DNA from: JACMRI01 sp043778625
Lineage (GTDB): Bacteria > Bacteroidota > Bacteroidia > UBA4408
DNA: 14,580 bases
Direction of reading: 5' to 3'
Assembly: GCA_043778625.1 (NCBI GenBank)
Contig: JAYWFU010000115.1
Location: 1-14,580 of the forward strand
Below, piece by piece: positions 1 to 7,205 of this stretch. Every line of letters begins with the position of its first letter. Within the stretch, counting starts at the first letter, position 1. The translations under genes and the position numbers were made by a program. Below the pieces are notes generated by a model. It ran no database searches. It worked only from the letters and a program-made list of their open reading frames with translations, and had not been told where the DNA came from.

Positions 1-55
1 TGTGCCAAGGATGAGATAAACCTAAGGCGATTGAAAATAATTCGTTACTATTCAT
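1..55 (-). CDS. ISL3-like transposase, N-terminal 18 residues only
   Basis: An ATG at 55-53 on the minus strand opens a frame that runs off the left edge of the window. The 18 visible residues include ELFSIALGL followed by HPW. This resembles the start of Bacteroidota ISL3-family transposases, which carry an LALGL..PW-type N-terminus; that comparison is from memory. ISL3 transposases are DDE enzymes that mobilise their own insertion sequence. The next upstream in-frame stop on this strand is at 73-71 and no other ATG lies between, so the start is well placed. A TATCTTTG box (68-61) just upstream fits the Bacteroidota -7 consensus and would give a nearly leaderless transcript. Only the N-terminus is visible, so family assignment is moderate and intactness is unknown. 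Confidence 0.55.
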   Translation of the reverse strand, partial: MNSNELFSIALGLSHPWH

Positions 56-60
56 AATTA

Positions 61-68
61 CAAAGATA
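61..68 (-). promoter_or_regulatory. -7 box of the ISL3-like transposase gene
   Basis: On the minus strand this reads TATCTTTG, matching TAnnTTTG. It ends 5 nt before the start codon at 55. No convincing -33 TTG is seen at the usual spacing, so the promoter call is tentative. Confidence 0.3.
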
Positions 69-96
69 GATTACCCACACCAAACGTCATAGACCC

Positions 97-123
97 AAAA
101 CGCATCATTAATTGATGCGTTTT
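97..123. terminator. Hairpin with flanking A and T runs, near a probable IS end
   Basis: The arms AAAACGCATCA (97-107) and TGATGCGTTTT (113-123) pair over 11 bp around a 5-nt loop, and more T residues follow. This has the form of a bidirectional intrinsic terminator. On the minus strand, GGGTCTATGACG starts at 96, directly beside the left arm. ISL3-family ends commonly start GG.TCT, so the insertion-sequence tip may lie at 96, with the hairpin as flanking DNA. That boundary is inference. Confidence 0.5.
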
Positions 124-399
124 TTGTGCTAAATTAAATATCAAATAGTATAATTCAAGTGTCCAAAAATTATGTAGATATGAGCAAGATATAAAATCAT
201 TTTTTGCGTCAATTCATTTACTTGTTTTTTACTAAAATACGATAATTGTTCTAAATTTTTGAATAGGCATTTAGTAAAATATGCTTTTATTATTTGCAAA
301 AAAGCAATTTATTAGGGTGTTTACAAACAAAAAAATACATCTTGGTATGCTTGTTGAATTATAGCACATTACTTACAATTAACACTACACCATTTTATT
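124..399. other. AT-rich spacer without a recognised gene
   Basis: Neither strand shows a plausible gene. The only promoter-like element I see for the gene at 400 is TATGCTTG at 346-353, one mismatch from TAnnTTTG, without a clear -33 element. It would give a leader of about 40 nt. Confidence 0.4.
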
Positions 400-1191
400 A
401 TGAAAACCTTAGCCTTAGCAATTATAATTATTACCACTTTAAGCTATAATGTGGTTATTGCACAAGAAATAAAAACTTTACGAACCATGCCTCAAAAGGC
501 GTTTAAGAAAGGTGAAAAATTAACTTTTACTGTTAATTACGGCTTTGTACATGCGGGCGAAGCCGTAATTGAAGTACTTAACGAAGAAAAAAAAATAGGC
601 AACCGAGACGTGTACCACATAGTGGGTACAGGGCGTTCAAAAAACACGTTTGATTTTTTTTTTAAAGTACGCGACCGCTACGAAACCTATTTAGATAAAG
701 ATGCAATAGTACCTTGGCTATTCCTACGTCGTATTGAGGAAGGGAGCTATAAACTATCGCAAAACGTATTATTTAACCATTATACTGATGTAGCCAAAAG
801 TGGCACTAAAGACATTAAAACACCCAACAATATTCAAGACTTAGTATCTACTTACTATTACGCGCGTTGTACTGATTTTACCAACGCTAAGGTTAATGAG
901 GTACACACATTGCAAGCGTTTTTAGATGACGAAATTTTTACATTTAGTTATAAATTTCTTGGGCGAGAAACTATTACTACAAACCTAGGTACGTTTAAGT
1001 GTTTAAAATTTTGCCCTACGTTGCTTAAAGGACGAGTGTTTAAAAGAGAAGATGATATGACGCTATGGGTAACCGACGACGAAAATAAATTACCGATACG
1101 TGCCGAGGCAAAAATAATTGTGGGATCCGTTAAAATGGATTTAGCTAAGTACGAAGGTGTAGCTAACCCAATAAATAAAATAATTAAATAA
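400..1191 (+). CDS. Exported DUF3108 family protein
   Basis: This 263-residue protein starts with a signal peptide: K2, a hydrophobic stretch LALAIIIITTLSYNVVIA at about 4-21, and probable cleavage near A21-Q22. The rest matches DUF3108 as I know it. The N-terminal signature FKKGEKLTFTVNYGFVHAGEA lies at about 35-55, followed by alternating beta-strand-like segments and a basic C-terminal part with IRAEAKIIVGSVKMDL near 232-247. DUF3108 proteins are predicted periplasmic or envelope proteins without an assigned reaction. The gene stands alone on the plus strand and converges with the LUD gene. Its TAA stop is the first three bases of the 62-nt palindrome at 1189-1250, which probably ends its transcript. 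Length is normal for the family and nothing looks truncated. Confidence 0.8.
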   Translation: MKTLALAIIIITTLSYNVVIAQEIKTLRTMPQKAFKKGEKLTFTVNYGFVHAGEAVIEVLNEEKKIGNRDVYHIVGTGRSKNTFDFFFKVRDRYETYLDKDAIVPWLFLRRIEEGSYKLSQNVLFNHYTDVAKSGTKDIKTPNNIQDLVSTYYYARCTDFTNAKVNEVHTLQAFLDDEIFTFSYKFLGRETITTNLGTFKCLKFCPTLLKGRVFKREDDMTLWVTDDENKLPIRAEAKIIVGSVKMDLAKYEGVANPINKIIK

Positions 1192-1250
1192 TATTAATTG
1201 ACAATGGATAATTGATAACGTTATCAATTATCCATTGTCAATTAATATTA
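1189..1250. terminator. Perfect 62-nt palindrome between convergent genes
   Basis: The two 31-nt arms are exact reverse complements with no loop; the centre is between 1219 and 1220. The structure overlaps the TAA of the DUF3108 gene (1189-1191) and the last seven codons plus stop of the LUD gene (1228-1250). In RNA from either strand it would fold into a very long AT-rich hairpin, so a bidirectional terminator or barrier between convergent transcripts is likely. There is no strong T run after either arm, so it is not a textbook Rho-independent terminator. It could also be a dispersed palindromic repeat. Confidence 0.7.
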
Positions 1251-1788
1251 AATACACTTCTTTATCAGCATTGGCACTACCCGTAATTATTGATAAATGA
1301 TTAGCATCAGGCAAATTTTGTGGGTCTTTGTAAGTTAGCATAGCCTCGCCTAATTCGTTTACTAATTGTTGGGTACTAGCTATTATAATTATGTTATTAA
1401 CACGTAATGTAGCCAACGAATTAGCTGCTACTATTACACTACCAGTGCGGGCTACTAACACCTCAGCATCTATTACTGATACATCTATGGGTTCATTTGC
1501 TGGTGGTGTAGCTGCGGTGTATAGTATGGAGCTTGACGCTATGTTTTTCCAATTACAATCAGTAATCAAAAAATCAATGGCGCCTTTTGCTTCGCTGCTG
1601 TTTTCACAAAACACAAACTTGCCACCTTGCTCGGTAAACCGCTCTGCAAAATACAGTTCGGGCATATCAGTTATGGGTGTGTACACGTTAGTTTCGTAAT
1701 CAACGTTGGCATACGATGCCTGCGATTTGTGCAAGAGGGCGGTTCTAATATTTTTTAATACACGCTCGCGTGAGGTAAGTTCTTTCAT
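1228..1788 (-). CDS. LUD domain protein (LutC/YkgG-like)
   Basis: This 186-residue soluble protein resembles the LUD (lactate utilisation) family. A charged N-terminal helix with SRERVLKNIRTALL (6-19) is followed by an EQGGKFVFCENSSEA segment (about 53-67) and the core VLVARTGSVIVAANSLATLRV (about 110-130). Then come the IIIIASTQQLV strand and helix and a short C-terminal strand VYLILIDNG. LUD proteins such as LutC act in the LutABC L-lactate oxidation system, but no lutA or lutB is nearby, so the substrate is unknown. I see no GxHGP motif of the kind recalled for canonical LutC; as I remember them, short Bacteroidota homologues also lack it, so this need not be truncation. The gene is the last of a minus-strand run, 6 nt after the methyltransferase, and its 3' end lies inside the palindrome. 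Confidence 0.75.
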   Translation of the reverse strand: MKELTSRERVLKNIRTALLHKSQASYANVDYETNVYTPITDMPELYFAERFTEQGGKFVFCENSSEAKGAIDFLITDCNWKNIASSSILYTAATPPANEPIDVSVIDAEVLVARTGSVIVAANSLATLRVNNIIIIASTQQLVNELGEAMLTYKDPQNLPDANHLSIITGSANADKEVYLILIDNG

Positions 1789-1794
1789 AATTAA

Positions 1795-2565
1795 TTATAT
1801 TTTTTGCAGTACATACAGCGTGTACCATGTGTCGGTGCTTGGTGTATCTGTGCTCATAAATGTACTTTGTTCAGTTAGTTGTAGTCCGTAAAATTGCGCT
1901 AACAACTGTACTTCAGGCGTAAACAAATAACGCATTGGGTGGTTTTCGGTTACGTGGTGTACCTCAGCTGTGGCTTTGTTGGTAATGGTTACCTCAAAGT
2001 GTACTATTACTTTATTTTCGTTAGGTAGTAATTCGGGTGTGGCAGTGCGCAGTACATTATAGGTAGCGTTGCTCATGTGTTTAGTACGTATGGTAGGCGG
2101 AGTAGTAAGTACACCTGCACCATACCAACAATCAAATACAAATACTCCCTTAGGCTTTAGCGCAGTGCTTACCATGCTAAACAATTTATTTAACTGTTCG
2201 TTTGTAGTTAAATAACTCACTACGTGAAATAAAGAAATTACGGCATCAAATTTTTTTAACGGTATATATGTCTCAATACCCGTGGCTTCAAACGTGGCGC
2301 TGGCGTTGCCTTCTAAGCGTTGTTGCGCAATATCAATCATAGCTTGGCTAGCATCAATACCGTGCAAAGTATAGCCTTGTTGTACAAACTGCTGAGCGTG
2401 TATACCGCTACCACAGCCTAGTTCAAGCAACGTAGCAGTGGGCGACACGTTATGTCGCGTAAGTATGGTTTGTATAGCAAGGGCTTCGGCTACGTAGTTT
2501 TTATCGGCATACAATATATCGTAATACCCTGTGTAAGCGGCATCAAATGGGGTAATGGTAGTCAT
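1795..2565 (-). CDS. Class I SAM-dependent methyltransferase
   Basis: This 256-residue protein has the Rossmann-like methyltransferase core. Motif I LLELGCGSG (46-54) binds S-adenosylmethionine. An acidic residue after the second strand, in HGIDAS (68-73), should contact the ribose hydroxyls. FDAVISLFHVVSYL (106-119) is the motif IV region and LKPKGVFVFDCW (136-147) the motif VI region. There is no signal peptide or membrane segment, so it acts in the cytoplasm. The acceptor is unknown; the sequence does not point to a named family such as UbiE or a nucleic-acid methylase. The beta-rich part from about 185 to 256 may select the substrate. It sits between the membrane-protein gene (2 nt gap) and the LUD gene (6 nt gap), consistent with cotranscription and coupled translation. 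Confidence 0.8.
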   Translation of the reverse strand: MTTITPFDAAYTGYYDILYADKNYVAEALAIQTILTRHNVSPTATLLELGCGSGIHAQQFVQQGYTLHGIDASQAMIDIAQQRLEGNASATFEATGIETYIPLKKFDAVISLFHVVSYLTTNEQLNKLFSMVSTALKPKGVFVFDCWYGAGVLTTPPTIRTKHMSNATYNVLRTATPELLPNENKVIVHFEVTITNKATAEVHHVTENHPMRYLFTPEVQLLAQFYGLQLTEQSTFMSTDTPSTDTWYTLYVLQKI

Positions 2566-2567
2566 TA

Positions 2568-3332
2568 TTAAAATTTATAAAATGGTTTAGCTTGCAATGC
2601 TTGTACTAAAGTAAACACCGCAAGCACACAATACCCTATACCTAATGCAATGGTAACCTTTGTGTTTTTGAGTATATAGTACGATATAACAGGAAGTACC
2701 TGAAGTGCGTGCATACCTATAAAATGTGCTATACGAAGGTCGCCCTGTTTTTTACTCCAGTTTAAAATAGCTATTCCGTCTCCACCATCAGTACCGCCAA
2801 CAGTGTGGGTTAAACGCCCTCCCATTATAAAACCCTGAAACGCAAAAACTACAAAAATAAATATACCCAAACGTATACTCCACAAGTAATGAGTAGGTAA
2901 ATGAGTTACGTTTAACGTAAAAAATTTAACTCCAATATAACCAGTAGCAATAGTGGCAATGCTTGCGGCTATTGCCATTAACGAATAAAGTGTGGCATAG
3001 GCAGGCGTAGTTAAATTAAAATGCGACAACTGCCCTTTAGCGGCTTGAAACGTAATGTAAATAATTTCAAAACCGAGTGTAACCACAATTATCCAGTTAA
3101 ATACTGTGGCATTAAAATTAGGCAAATAACCAATGAACCATGCCATAGCCCACGCATACAAAAAAGTAGAAAACGCAAACTTAAATGGTTTTATCCAAGC
3201 ATTAAGCCCTAGCACCTCTATTGACGAAAATTTACTTACTACAATAAAAATAATAGCTAGTAGTAGGCAAATTATTCCAAAATAAAATAATGTTTCGTTA
3301 CGCAGTTTTAATGTGGATATAAAATAATTCAT
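2568..3332 (-). CDS. Integral membrane protein, about 7 TM segments, function unknown
   Basis: The 254 residues contain about seven hydrophobic segments, near 15-34, 52-70, 78-97, 110-135, 152-172, 203-221 and 226-246. The most distinctive part is polar: GGTDGGDG (about 179-186), then WSKKQGDLRIAHF and GMHALQVLP, with histidines at about 203 and 208 at the start of segment six. A second marker is LNAWIKPFKFA before segment two. This looks like a conserved family rather than random hydrophobic sequence, but I cannot give it a function. It has no obvious transporter or enzyme signature. It lies 19 nt after the TonB-dependent receptor and 2 nt before the methyltransferase, so it is probably in the same operon. 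The start codon at 3332 is the first plausible one and keeps the N-terminal cap before segment one. Confidence 0.65.
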   Translation of the reverse strand: MNYFISTLKLRNETLFYFGIICLLLAIIFIVVSKFSSIEVLGLNAWIKPFKFAFSTFLYAWAMAWFIGYLPNFNATVFNWIIVVTLGFEIIYITFQAAKGQLSHFNLTTPAYATLYSLMAIAASIATIATGYIGVKFFTLNVTHLPTHYLWSIRLGIFIFVVFAFQGFIMGGRLTHTVGGTDGGDGIAILNWSKKQGDLRIAHFIGMHALQVLPVISYYILKNTKVTIALGIGYCVLAVFTLVQALQAKPFYKF

Positions 3333-3351
3333 TGGTTTAAATTAAAACTAA

Positions 3352-5730
3352 TTACCAACTAAACGTTACGCCAAGGCTTGGTAATAGCGGTAGTTGATCA
3401 ACTCGCTTGCGGTTAAGCCTATCATAATAAAATAAATTTTGACGATTGTAGGCGTTAGTTAAACTAAAGTTTGCTTCTAGTTTGCTGTCGTTATTAAATT
3501 CAAACGTACGTTTAACTGATACATCAAGACGGTGGTAGTAAGGCTGGCGATTAATTTCCGCTAATGTGCCGTACTGTATGCCTTGCGACCCATTAAACGT
3601 ATTAGGATTAACGTTATACGGCTGTTGATTATAACTTTCGTACTGCCCGCTGGTAGGCACAAACGGAAAGCCTGAGCCTAAGTTCCAACGTGCATCTACT
3701 TGCCATTTGTAGCCTTTGCCAAAAGTATATGAACTTACTACGTTTATGTTATGTCGGCGGTCGAATATTGGTGCGTACAACTGTCGTCCGTCCCAACGGC
3801 GCAAGTAGCCTAGCGAATAGGTTGTCCATAAATAAAAATGTTTGTAATCGTATTTTAAAATTACATCAGTACCAAAAGCATAGCCAGTTTCTACAATATA
3901 ATCGGTACGCAAGTATTCGGGCTTATCGGTTTGGCGTATATCAAATATTTTATCCCTATTAATATTGGTTAATTGCGTAAAATTTTTGTGGTAGCCCTCT
4001 ACGTTTAATTCAAAATGCTTGGCTATATCCACCTCAAAACCTACAATGTAATGTATGGCTTTTTGTAATTTGCTGGTTATTTCTTTGCTATCACCCGCAG
4101 TACTTGTATAGCCTTTTTCGGTGGTAAAGTTTTTTTGCAAATTTTCGGGGCCTGTTAAAAAACCATAAAATAAATTTACTACATCTCTATCGCTGTTACC
4201 TGCAATTAAGTTTTGACTAAATATACCCGAACTACCCTTTAAACGCACACGGCTACTTACATTATACTTAATACCCAAGCGAGGCTCGGGGCTAAACTCG
4301 CTTAATGTAGCGTAGTACTGTAAGCGTAGGCTGGGGTCAATTACTAGCTTACCATTTTTGCTATTGAACCTGTATTTGAGGTAAGCAGCTACTTCAAACG
4401 AAGCACCATCGTTTTCAATAGTGCGATTAAGCGCATTGGTAAATTTGTAGGTAGTAGCAGTGTTGGTGGCCTCAAGCCCGTAGGCTAGTTCGCCATGCTC
4501 AAGCCCATGTATTAAATCCATGCCTGCGTTAAAGCCTCCTACACTACTGGTACGTGGCGCAAGCACACCTGTTTGTGTATAATTAATGGCGTAGTTACTG
4601 TAATTAAATCGAGTTTTAATTAGTACGTTAGTTCCTTGTGGCACTAGCACGGCGTTAAATCCTGCGCCTAAGTTTTTCCAACCTACTTGTGCTAAATCGT
4701 ATTTAACGGCGTCCATAAAATCAAAACCAAACACACTTATTTTGCTACCGTTATCAAGGTTAGCTGATATTTTTCCGTATAAATCGGTGTACGAAAACGG
4801 TAATCCCGCTGGGTTACTAGTTAGCTTGCCAATACCTAATTTGCTTTCGTAGTTAGGATCAAATTTATAGTTGTACAGTGCCTTTGATGTAGTGTTTAAG
4901 TACGATGTTTTGGCACTAGCTATATAGGTTACACTAGTGCCATTGCCATTACTGTCAGGCTTTAATAGCGGACCTTCTAACAATAGTTTAGCTCCAAAAG
5001 TATTTAACCCAACCTTACCGTTGTGCTTGTTACGGTTACCATCGCGTGCGGTTATATCCATAATTGATGATACTCTACCTCCGTATTGTGCGCTAAATCC
5101 GCCAGTATATACATCGGCGTTGCGAATAATATCGGTTTCAAACACACTAAAAAAACCAATGGAATGAAACGGATTGTAAATAGTCATACCGTCTAACAAT
5201 ACTTTGTTTTGCACGGGTGAACCACCTCTAATGTACAGCTGTCCGCCTTGGTCGCCAGTAAAGGTAACACCTGGTAATACCTGTAAATACTGGGCAATAT
5301 CGGGTTCGCCACCCACTGAGGCAAGTTGCTTAATTTGCTTAGCGGTAATTTTTTGTACTGAGGTGCGTACCTCGGTAGTAGCGGCTTGTTTTTCAGCCGA
5401 AATAACTACTTCTTTTAATTGGAGTTGTTTTTTTTTCAAAAATAATTTTTGATTTATTATTCCGCCAGCCACTACTTGCACTGCAACACTCGCAGTATCA
5501 AGCCCTAGGGAGGTACTGGCTAAGGTGTAGTTGCCTACTTTTACTTTTGATAAAATAAAATATCCGTTAACATCAGTTGTGGTACCTACGGTTGTGCCTC
5601 GTAAAAATACGGGGGTAAATATAATAGGTTCGCCTGTGGCTTTTTCAAACACAAAGCCACGTATGTCGCCCGTTTGTGCTAGTAATTGCGCACTTATAAG
5701 CAGTGCTAAAAAACTGATTGTTAATTTCAT
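3352..5730 (-). CDS. TonB-dependent outer membrane receptor with carboxypeptidase-regulatory-like domain
   Basis: From the ATG at 5730 the protein has 792 residues. A signal peptide spans about 1-18 (MKLTISFLALLISAQLLAQ). A carboxypeptidase-regulatory-like beta-sandwich (about 22-105) includes GEPIIFTPVFLRGTT and the DVNGYF turn. The plug (about 120-230) has QVLPGV, LYIRGGSP, VLLDGMTIYNPFH and FSAQYGGRVSSIMDI. The rest is a 22-strand-type barrel ending in the aromatic W792. Such receptors import large or scarce ligands using TonB-ExbBD energy; the ligand is not evident and no SusD partner is present. An earlier in-frame ATG at 5769 would add 13 residues before the signal peptide and overlap the Nudix gene (stop at 5744), so 5730 is preferred. 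The gene follows the Nudix gene by 13 nt and is followed by the membrane-protein gene, suggesting one operon. Confidence 0.88.
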   Translation of the reverse strand: MKLTISFLALLISAQLLAQTGDIRGFVFEKATGEPIIFTPVFLRGTTVGTTTDVNGYFILSKVKVGNYTLASTSLGLDTASVAVQVVAGGIINQKLFLKKKQLQLKEVVISAEKQAATTEVRTSVQKITAKQIKQLASVGGEPDIAQYLQVLPGVTFTGDQGGQLYIRGGSPVQNKVLLDGMTIYNPFHSIGFFSVFETDIIRNADVYTGGFSAQYGGRVSSIMDITARDGNRNKHNGKVGLNTFGAKLLLEGPLLKPDSNGNGTSVTYIASAKTSYLNTTSKALYNYKFDPNYESKLGIGKLTSNPAGLPFSYTDLYGKISANLDNGSKISVFGFDFMDAVKYDLAQVGWKNLGAGFNAVLVPQGTNVLIKTRFNYSNYAINYTQTGVLAPRTSSVGGFNAGMDLIHGLEHGELAYGLEATNTATTYKFTNALNRTIENDGASFEVAAYLKYRFNSKNGKLVIDPSLRLQYYATLSEFSPEPRLGIKYNVSSRVRLKGSSGIFSQNLIAGNSDRDVVNLFYGFLTGPENLQKNFTTEKGYTSTAGDSKEITSKLQKAIHYIVGFEVDIAKHFELNVEGYHKNFTQLTNINRDKIFDIRQTDKPEYLRTDYIVETGYAFGTDVILKYDYKHFYLWTTYSLGYLRRWDGRQLYAPIFDRRHNINVVSSYTFGKGYKWQVDARWNLGSGFPFVPTSGQYESYNQQPYNVNPNTFNGSQGIQYGTLAEINRQPYYHRLDVSVKRTFEFNNDSKLEANFSLTNAYNRQNLFYYDRLNRKRVDQLPLLPSLGVTFSW

Positions 5731-5743
5731 GTTAAAATAAAAA

Positions 5744-6361
5744 TTATAATTTAAAATAAGTAGATACAATATGGTTAATGTTGCTGTAAGTGTTGGGTAG
5801 TACCGAATATAAAATATCGTCGTAGCCTATCCACTCGGCTTGCACAATGCCTTCGCTTATTTGTGGCACAAGCGTTTGATTGCCCTCGTAAGTCATTTCA
5901 AACCAATAAGTACGTTTAATGTAAAACTTGCTATGGCTCATAAATATGTGGTAAGTACAACCAATTTCGGAATGTATGGTAAGGTTAGATACCCCAGTTT
6001 CTTCCTCCACCTCACGGGTTGCTGCATCTCTTATTTTTTCGTCTTTTTCTACTTTACCTTTGGGCATATCCCAATAGCCATTGCGTTTAATGAACAAATA
6101 TTTGCTATCGATATTTTTAACAAGCCCTCCCGCAGCATCAATCATAATAAAGTATTTGTTAAAATCTTTCCACTGCTGTTTTAAATTATTGCCTAGTATA
6201 TACACTACTCTATAATTATTTTTGTACTGTAGCTCGTCAATAGCGGCGCGTAAGTCTTGCTCAGTATAGTTGGTTAATACTTTGTGCGGAATGTTGGTAT
6301 CCACCAAATATTGGTCGGTAGTAATAATAATGGGTTTGTTGTTTACGAAAACTTTATACAT
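5744..6361 (-). CDS. Nudix hydrolase
   Basis: This 205-residue cytoplasmic protein contains a complete Nudix box at 102-124 matching GX5EX7REUXEEXGU, with G102, E108, the R116-E117 pair, E119-E121 and G123. The glutamates bind the divalent metals needed to cleave a nucleoside diphosphate linked to another group. The preceding WDMPKGKVE fits the usual strand-loop entry to the box. Residues 1 to about 72 form an extra N-terminal region outside the Nudix fold. The substrate cannot be read from sequence; a housecleaning role is plausible. The gene is the first of five minus-strand genes and is divergent from pyrE, a neighbourhood I recall as common in Bacteroidota. Its ATG (6361) is only 8 nt from the pyrE ATG, so its promoter must lie inside pyrE or the transcript is nearly leaderless. 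I found no good minus-strand TAnnTTTG there. Confidence 0.88.
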   Translation of the reverse strand: MYKVFVNNKPIIITTDQYLVDTNIPHKVLTNYTEQDLRAAIDELQYKNNYRVVYILGNNLKQQWKDFNKYFIMIDAAGGLVKNIDSKYLFIKRNGYWDMPKGKVEKDEKIRDAATREVEEETGVSNLTIHSEIGCTYHIFMSHSKFYIKRTYWFEMTYEGNQTLVPQISEGIVQAEWIGYDDILYSVLPNTYSNINHIVSTYFKL

Positions 6362-6364
6362 TTG
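6335..6364 (+). promoter_or_regulatory. Bacteroidota-type pyrE promoter
   Basis: TTTG at 6335-6338 and TACATTTG at 6357-6364 match the -33 and -7 elements (TTTG and TAnnTTTG), with an 18-nt spacer. The expected transcription start, a few bases downstream, falls at about 6369-6371, on the pyrE ATG at 6370. The -7 box overlaps the start codon of the divergent Nudix gene. This is sequence matching only. Confidence 0.55.
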
Positions 6365-6369
6365 TGGCT

Positions 6370-7011
6370 ATGACTACTAAAACTGATTCAGGTTACAAAA
6401 TTGCTGAATTTTTACTACAAATCAAAGCGGTAAAATTACAGCCTCAAAATCCGTTTACTTGGGCAAGCGGAATGCAAAGTCCAATATACTGCGACAACCG
6501 TATTATACTGTCGCACCCCGTTATTCGCACGCATATTCGCAAAGAGTTTGAAAAATTAATTGAAGATAAATTTGGACGTCCCGATGTTATTGCGGGAGTT
6601 GCTACTGGTGCAATAGCGCACGGAGCATTGGTGGCCGAAATTATGGGTTTGCCCTTTGTGTACGTGCGTAGCGAGGCTAAAGGGCACGGCATGACTAACC
6701 TTATTGAAGGGCAGCTGCACGAGGGGCAATCAGTAGTGGTTATTGAGGACCTTGTGAGCACAGGCAAAAGTAGTCTTAAAGCGGTACAAGCCTTACGTGA
6801 TGCTAAATGTGTGGTAAAAGGTATGGCAGCTATATTTACCTATGGTTTTGATACGGCCGACCAAGCGTTTAAAGCAGCCAACTGCAACTTACACACCCTC
6901 ACTAACTACGAAGACCTAATAACTGAAGCAGCACGGTTACAATACATAACGCCCGACTTGCTTGCCACCCTTAACAATTGGCGTGCTAACCCTAACGAAT
7001 GGGGGAAATAG
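6370..7011 (+). CDS. pyrE: Orotate phosphoribosyltransferase
   Basis: PyrE joins orotate to PRPP to give orotidine 5'-monophosphate, the fifth step of de novo pyrimidine synthesis, as a cytoplasmic homodimer. From the ATG at 6370 the protein has 213 residues, normal for the family. It shows FTWASGMQSPIYCDNR (29-44) near the N-terminus and the flexible-loop region YVRSEAKGHG (98-107) with K104 and H106. The type I PRPP-binding motif VVVIEDLVSTGKS lies at 122-134. A GTG at 6364 is in frame and would add two residues. I prefer 6370 because the likely -7 promoter box ends at 6364, so a GTG start would lie upstream of the predicted transcript. There is no room for a normal leader, so translation is probably leaderless or nearly so. 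No clear terminator follows. Confidence 0.92.
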   Translation: MTTKTDSGYKIAEFLLQIKAVKLQPQNPFTWASGMQSPIYCDNRIILSHPVIRTHIRKEFEKLIEDKFGRPDVIAGVATGAIAHGALVAEIMGLPFVYVRSEAKGHGMTNLIEGQLHEGQSVVVIEDLVSTGKSSLKAVQALRDAKCVVKGMAAIFTYGFDTADQAFKAANCNLHTLTNYEDLITEAARLQYITPDLLATLNNWRANPNEWGK

Positions 7012-7205
7012 TAGCTTTGTGGCACACCATTAATTTATATGTTACGCATTGTGAGTAATATACTTTTACTTTAAAATTGTGGTTTGATACTTTGTTTAGT
7101 AAAGTAGTATATTGCACAATAGGCGTGTAATACAGCACAATAAGCAGTGTTTAATATTTATTAGCCAAAAATTGTCATACTACCAAAACGGATATTCGTA
7201 TTGTT
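7012..7205. other. Spacer between pyrE and the IS relic
   Basis: I see no gene, RNA or strong terminator in these 194 bases. They may include the degraded 3' part and end of the ISAs1 element that follows, but no transposase reading frame can be followed here and no terminal repeat is certain. Confidence 0.4.

Noticed and set aside
1228..1290. C-terminal truncation of the LUD protein
   Set aside because: The GxHGP-like end recalled for canonical LutC is missing, but short Bacteroidota homologues as I remember them end similarly with a YLLLLE-type strand, so the protein is probably complete.
3352..5730. SusC/SusD polysaccharide utilisation locus
   Set aside because: No SusD-like lipoprotein or glycoside hydrolase is next to either receptor, and the plug sequences are of the general receptor type.
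5731..5769. Upstream ATG extending the first TonB-dependent receptor by 13 residues
   Set aside because: It would overlap the Nudix gene by 26 nt and place hydrophilic residues before a normal signal peptide. The ATG at 5730 gives a standard signal sequence.
6364..6369. GTG start for pyrE
   Set aside because: It overlaps the last base of the likely -7 box, and the ATG two codons later gives the usual PyrE length.
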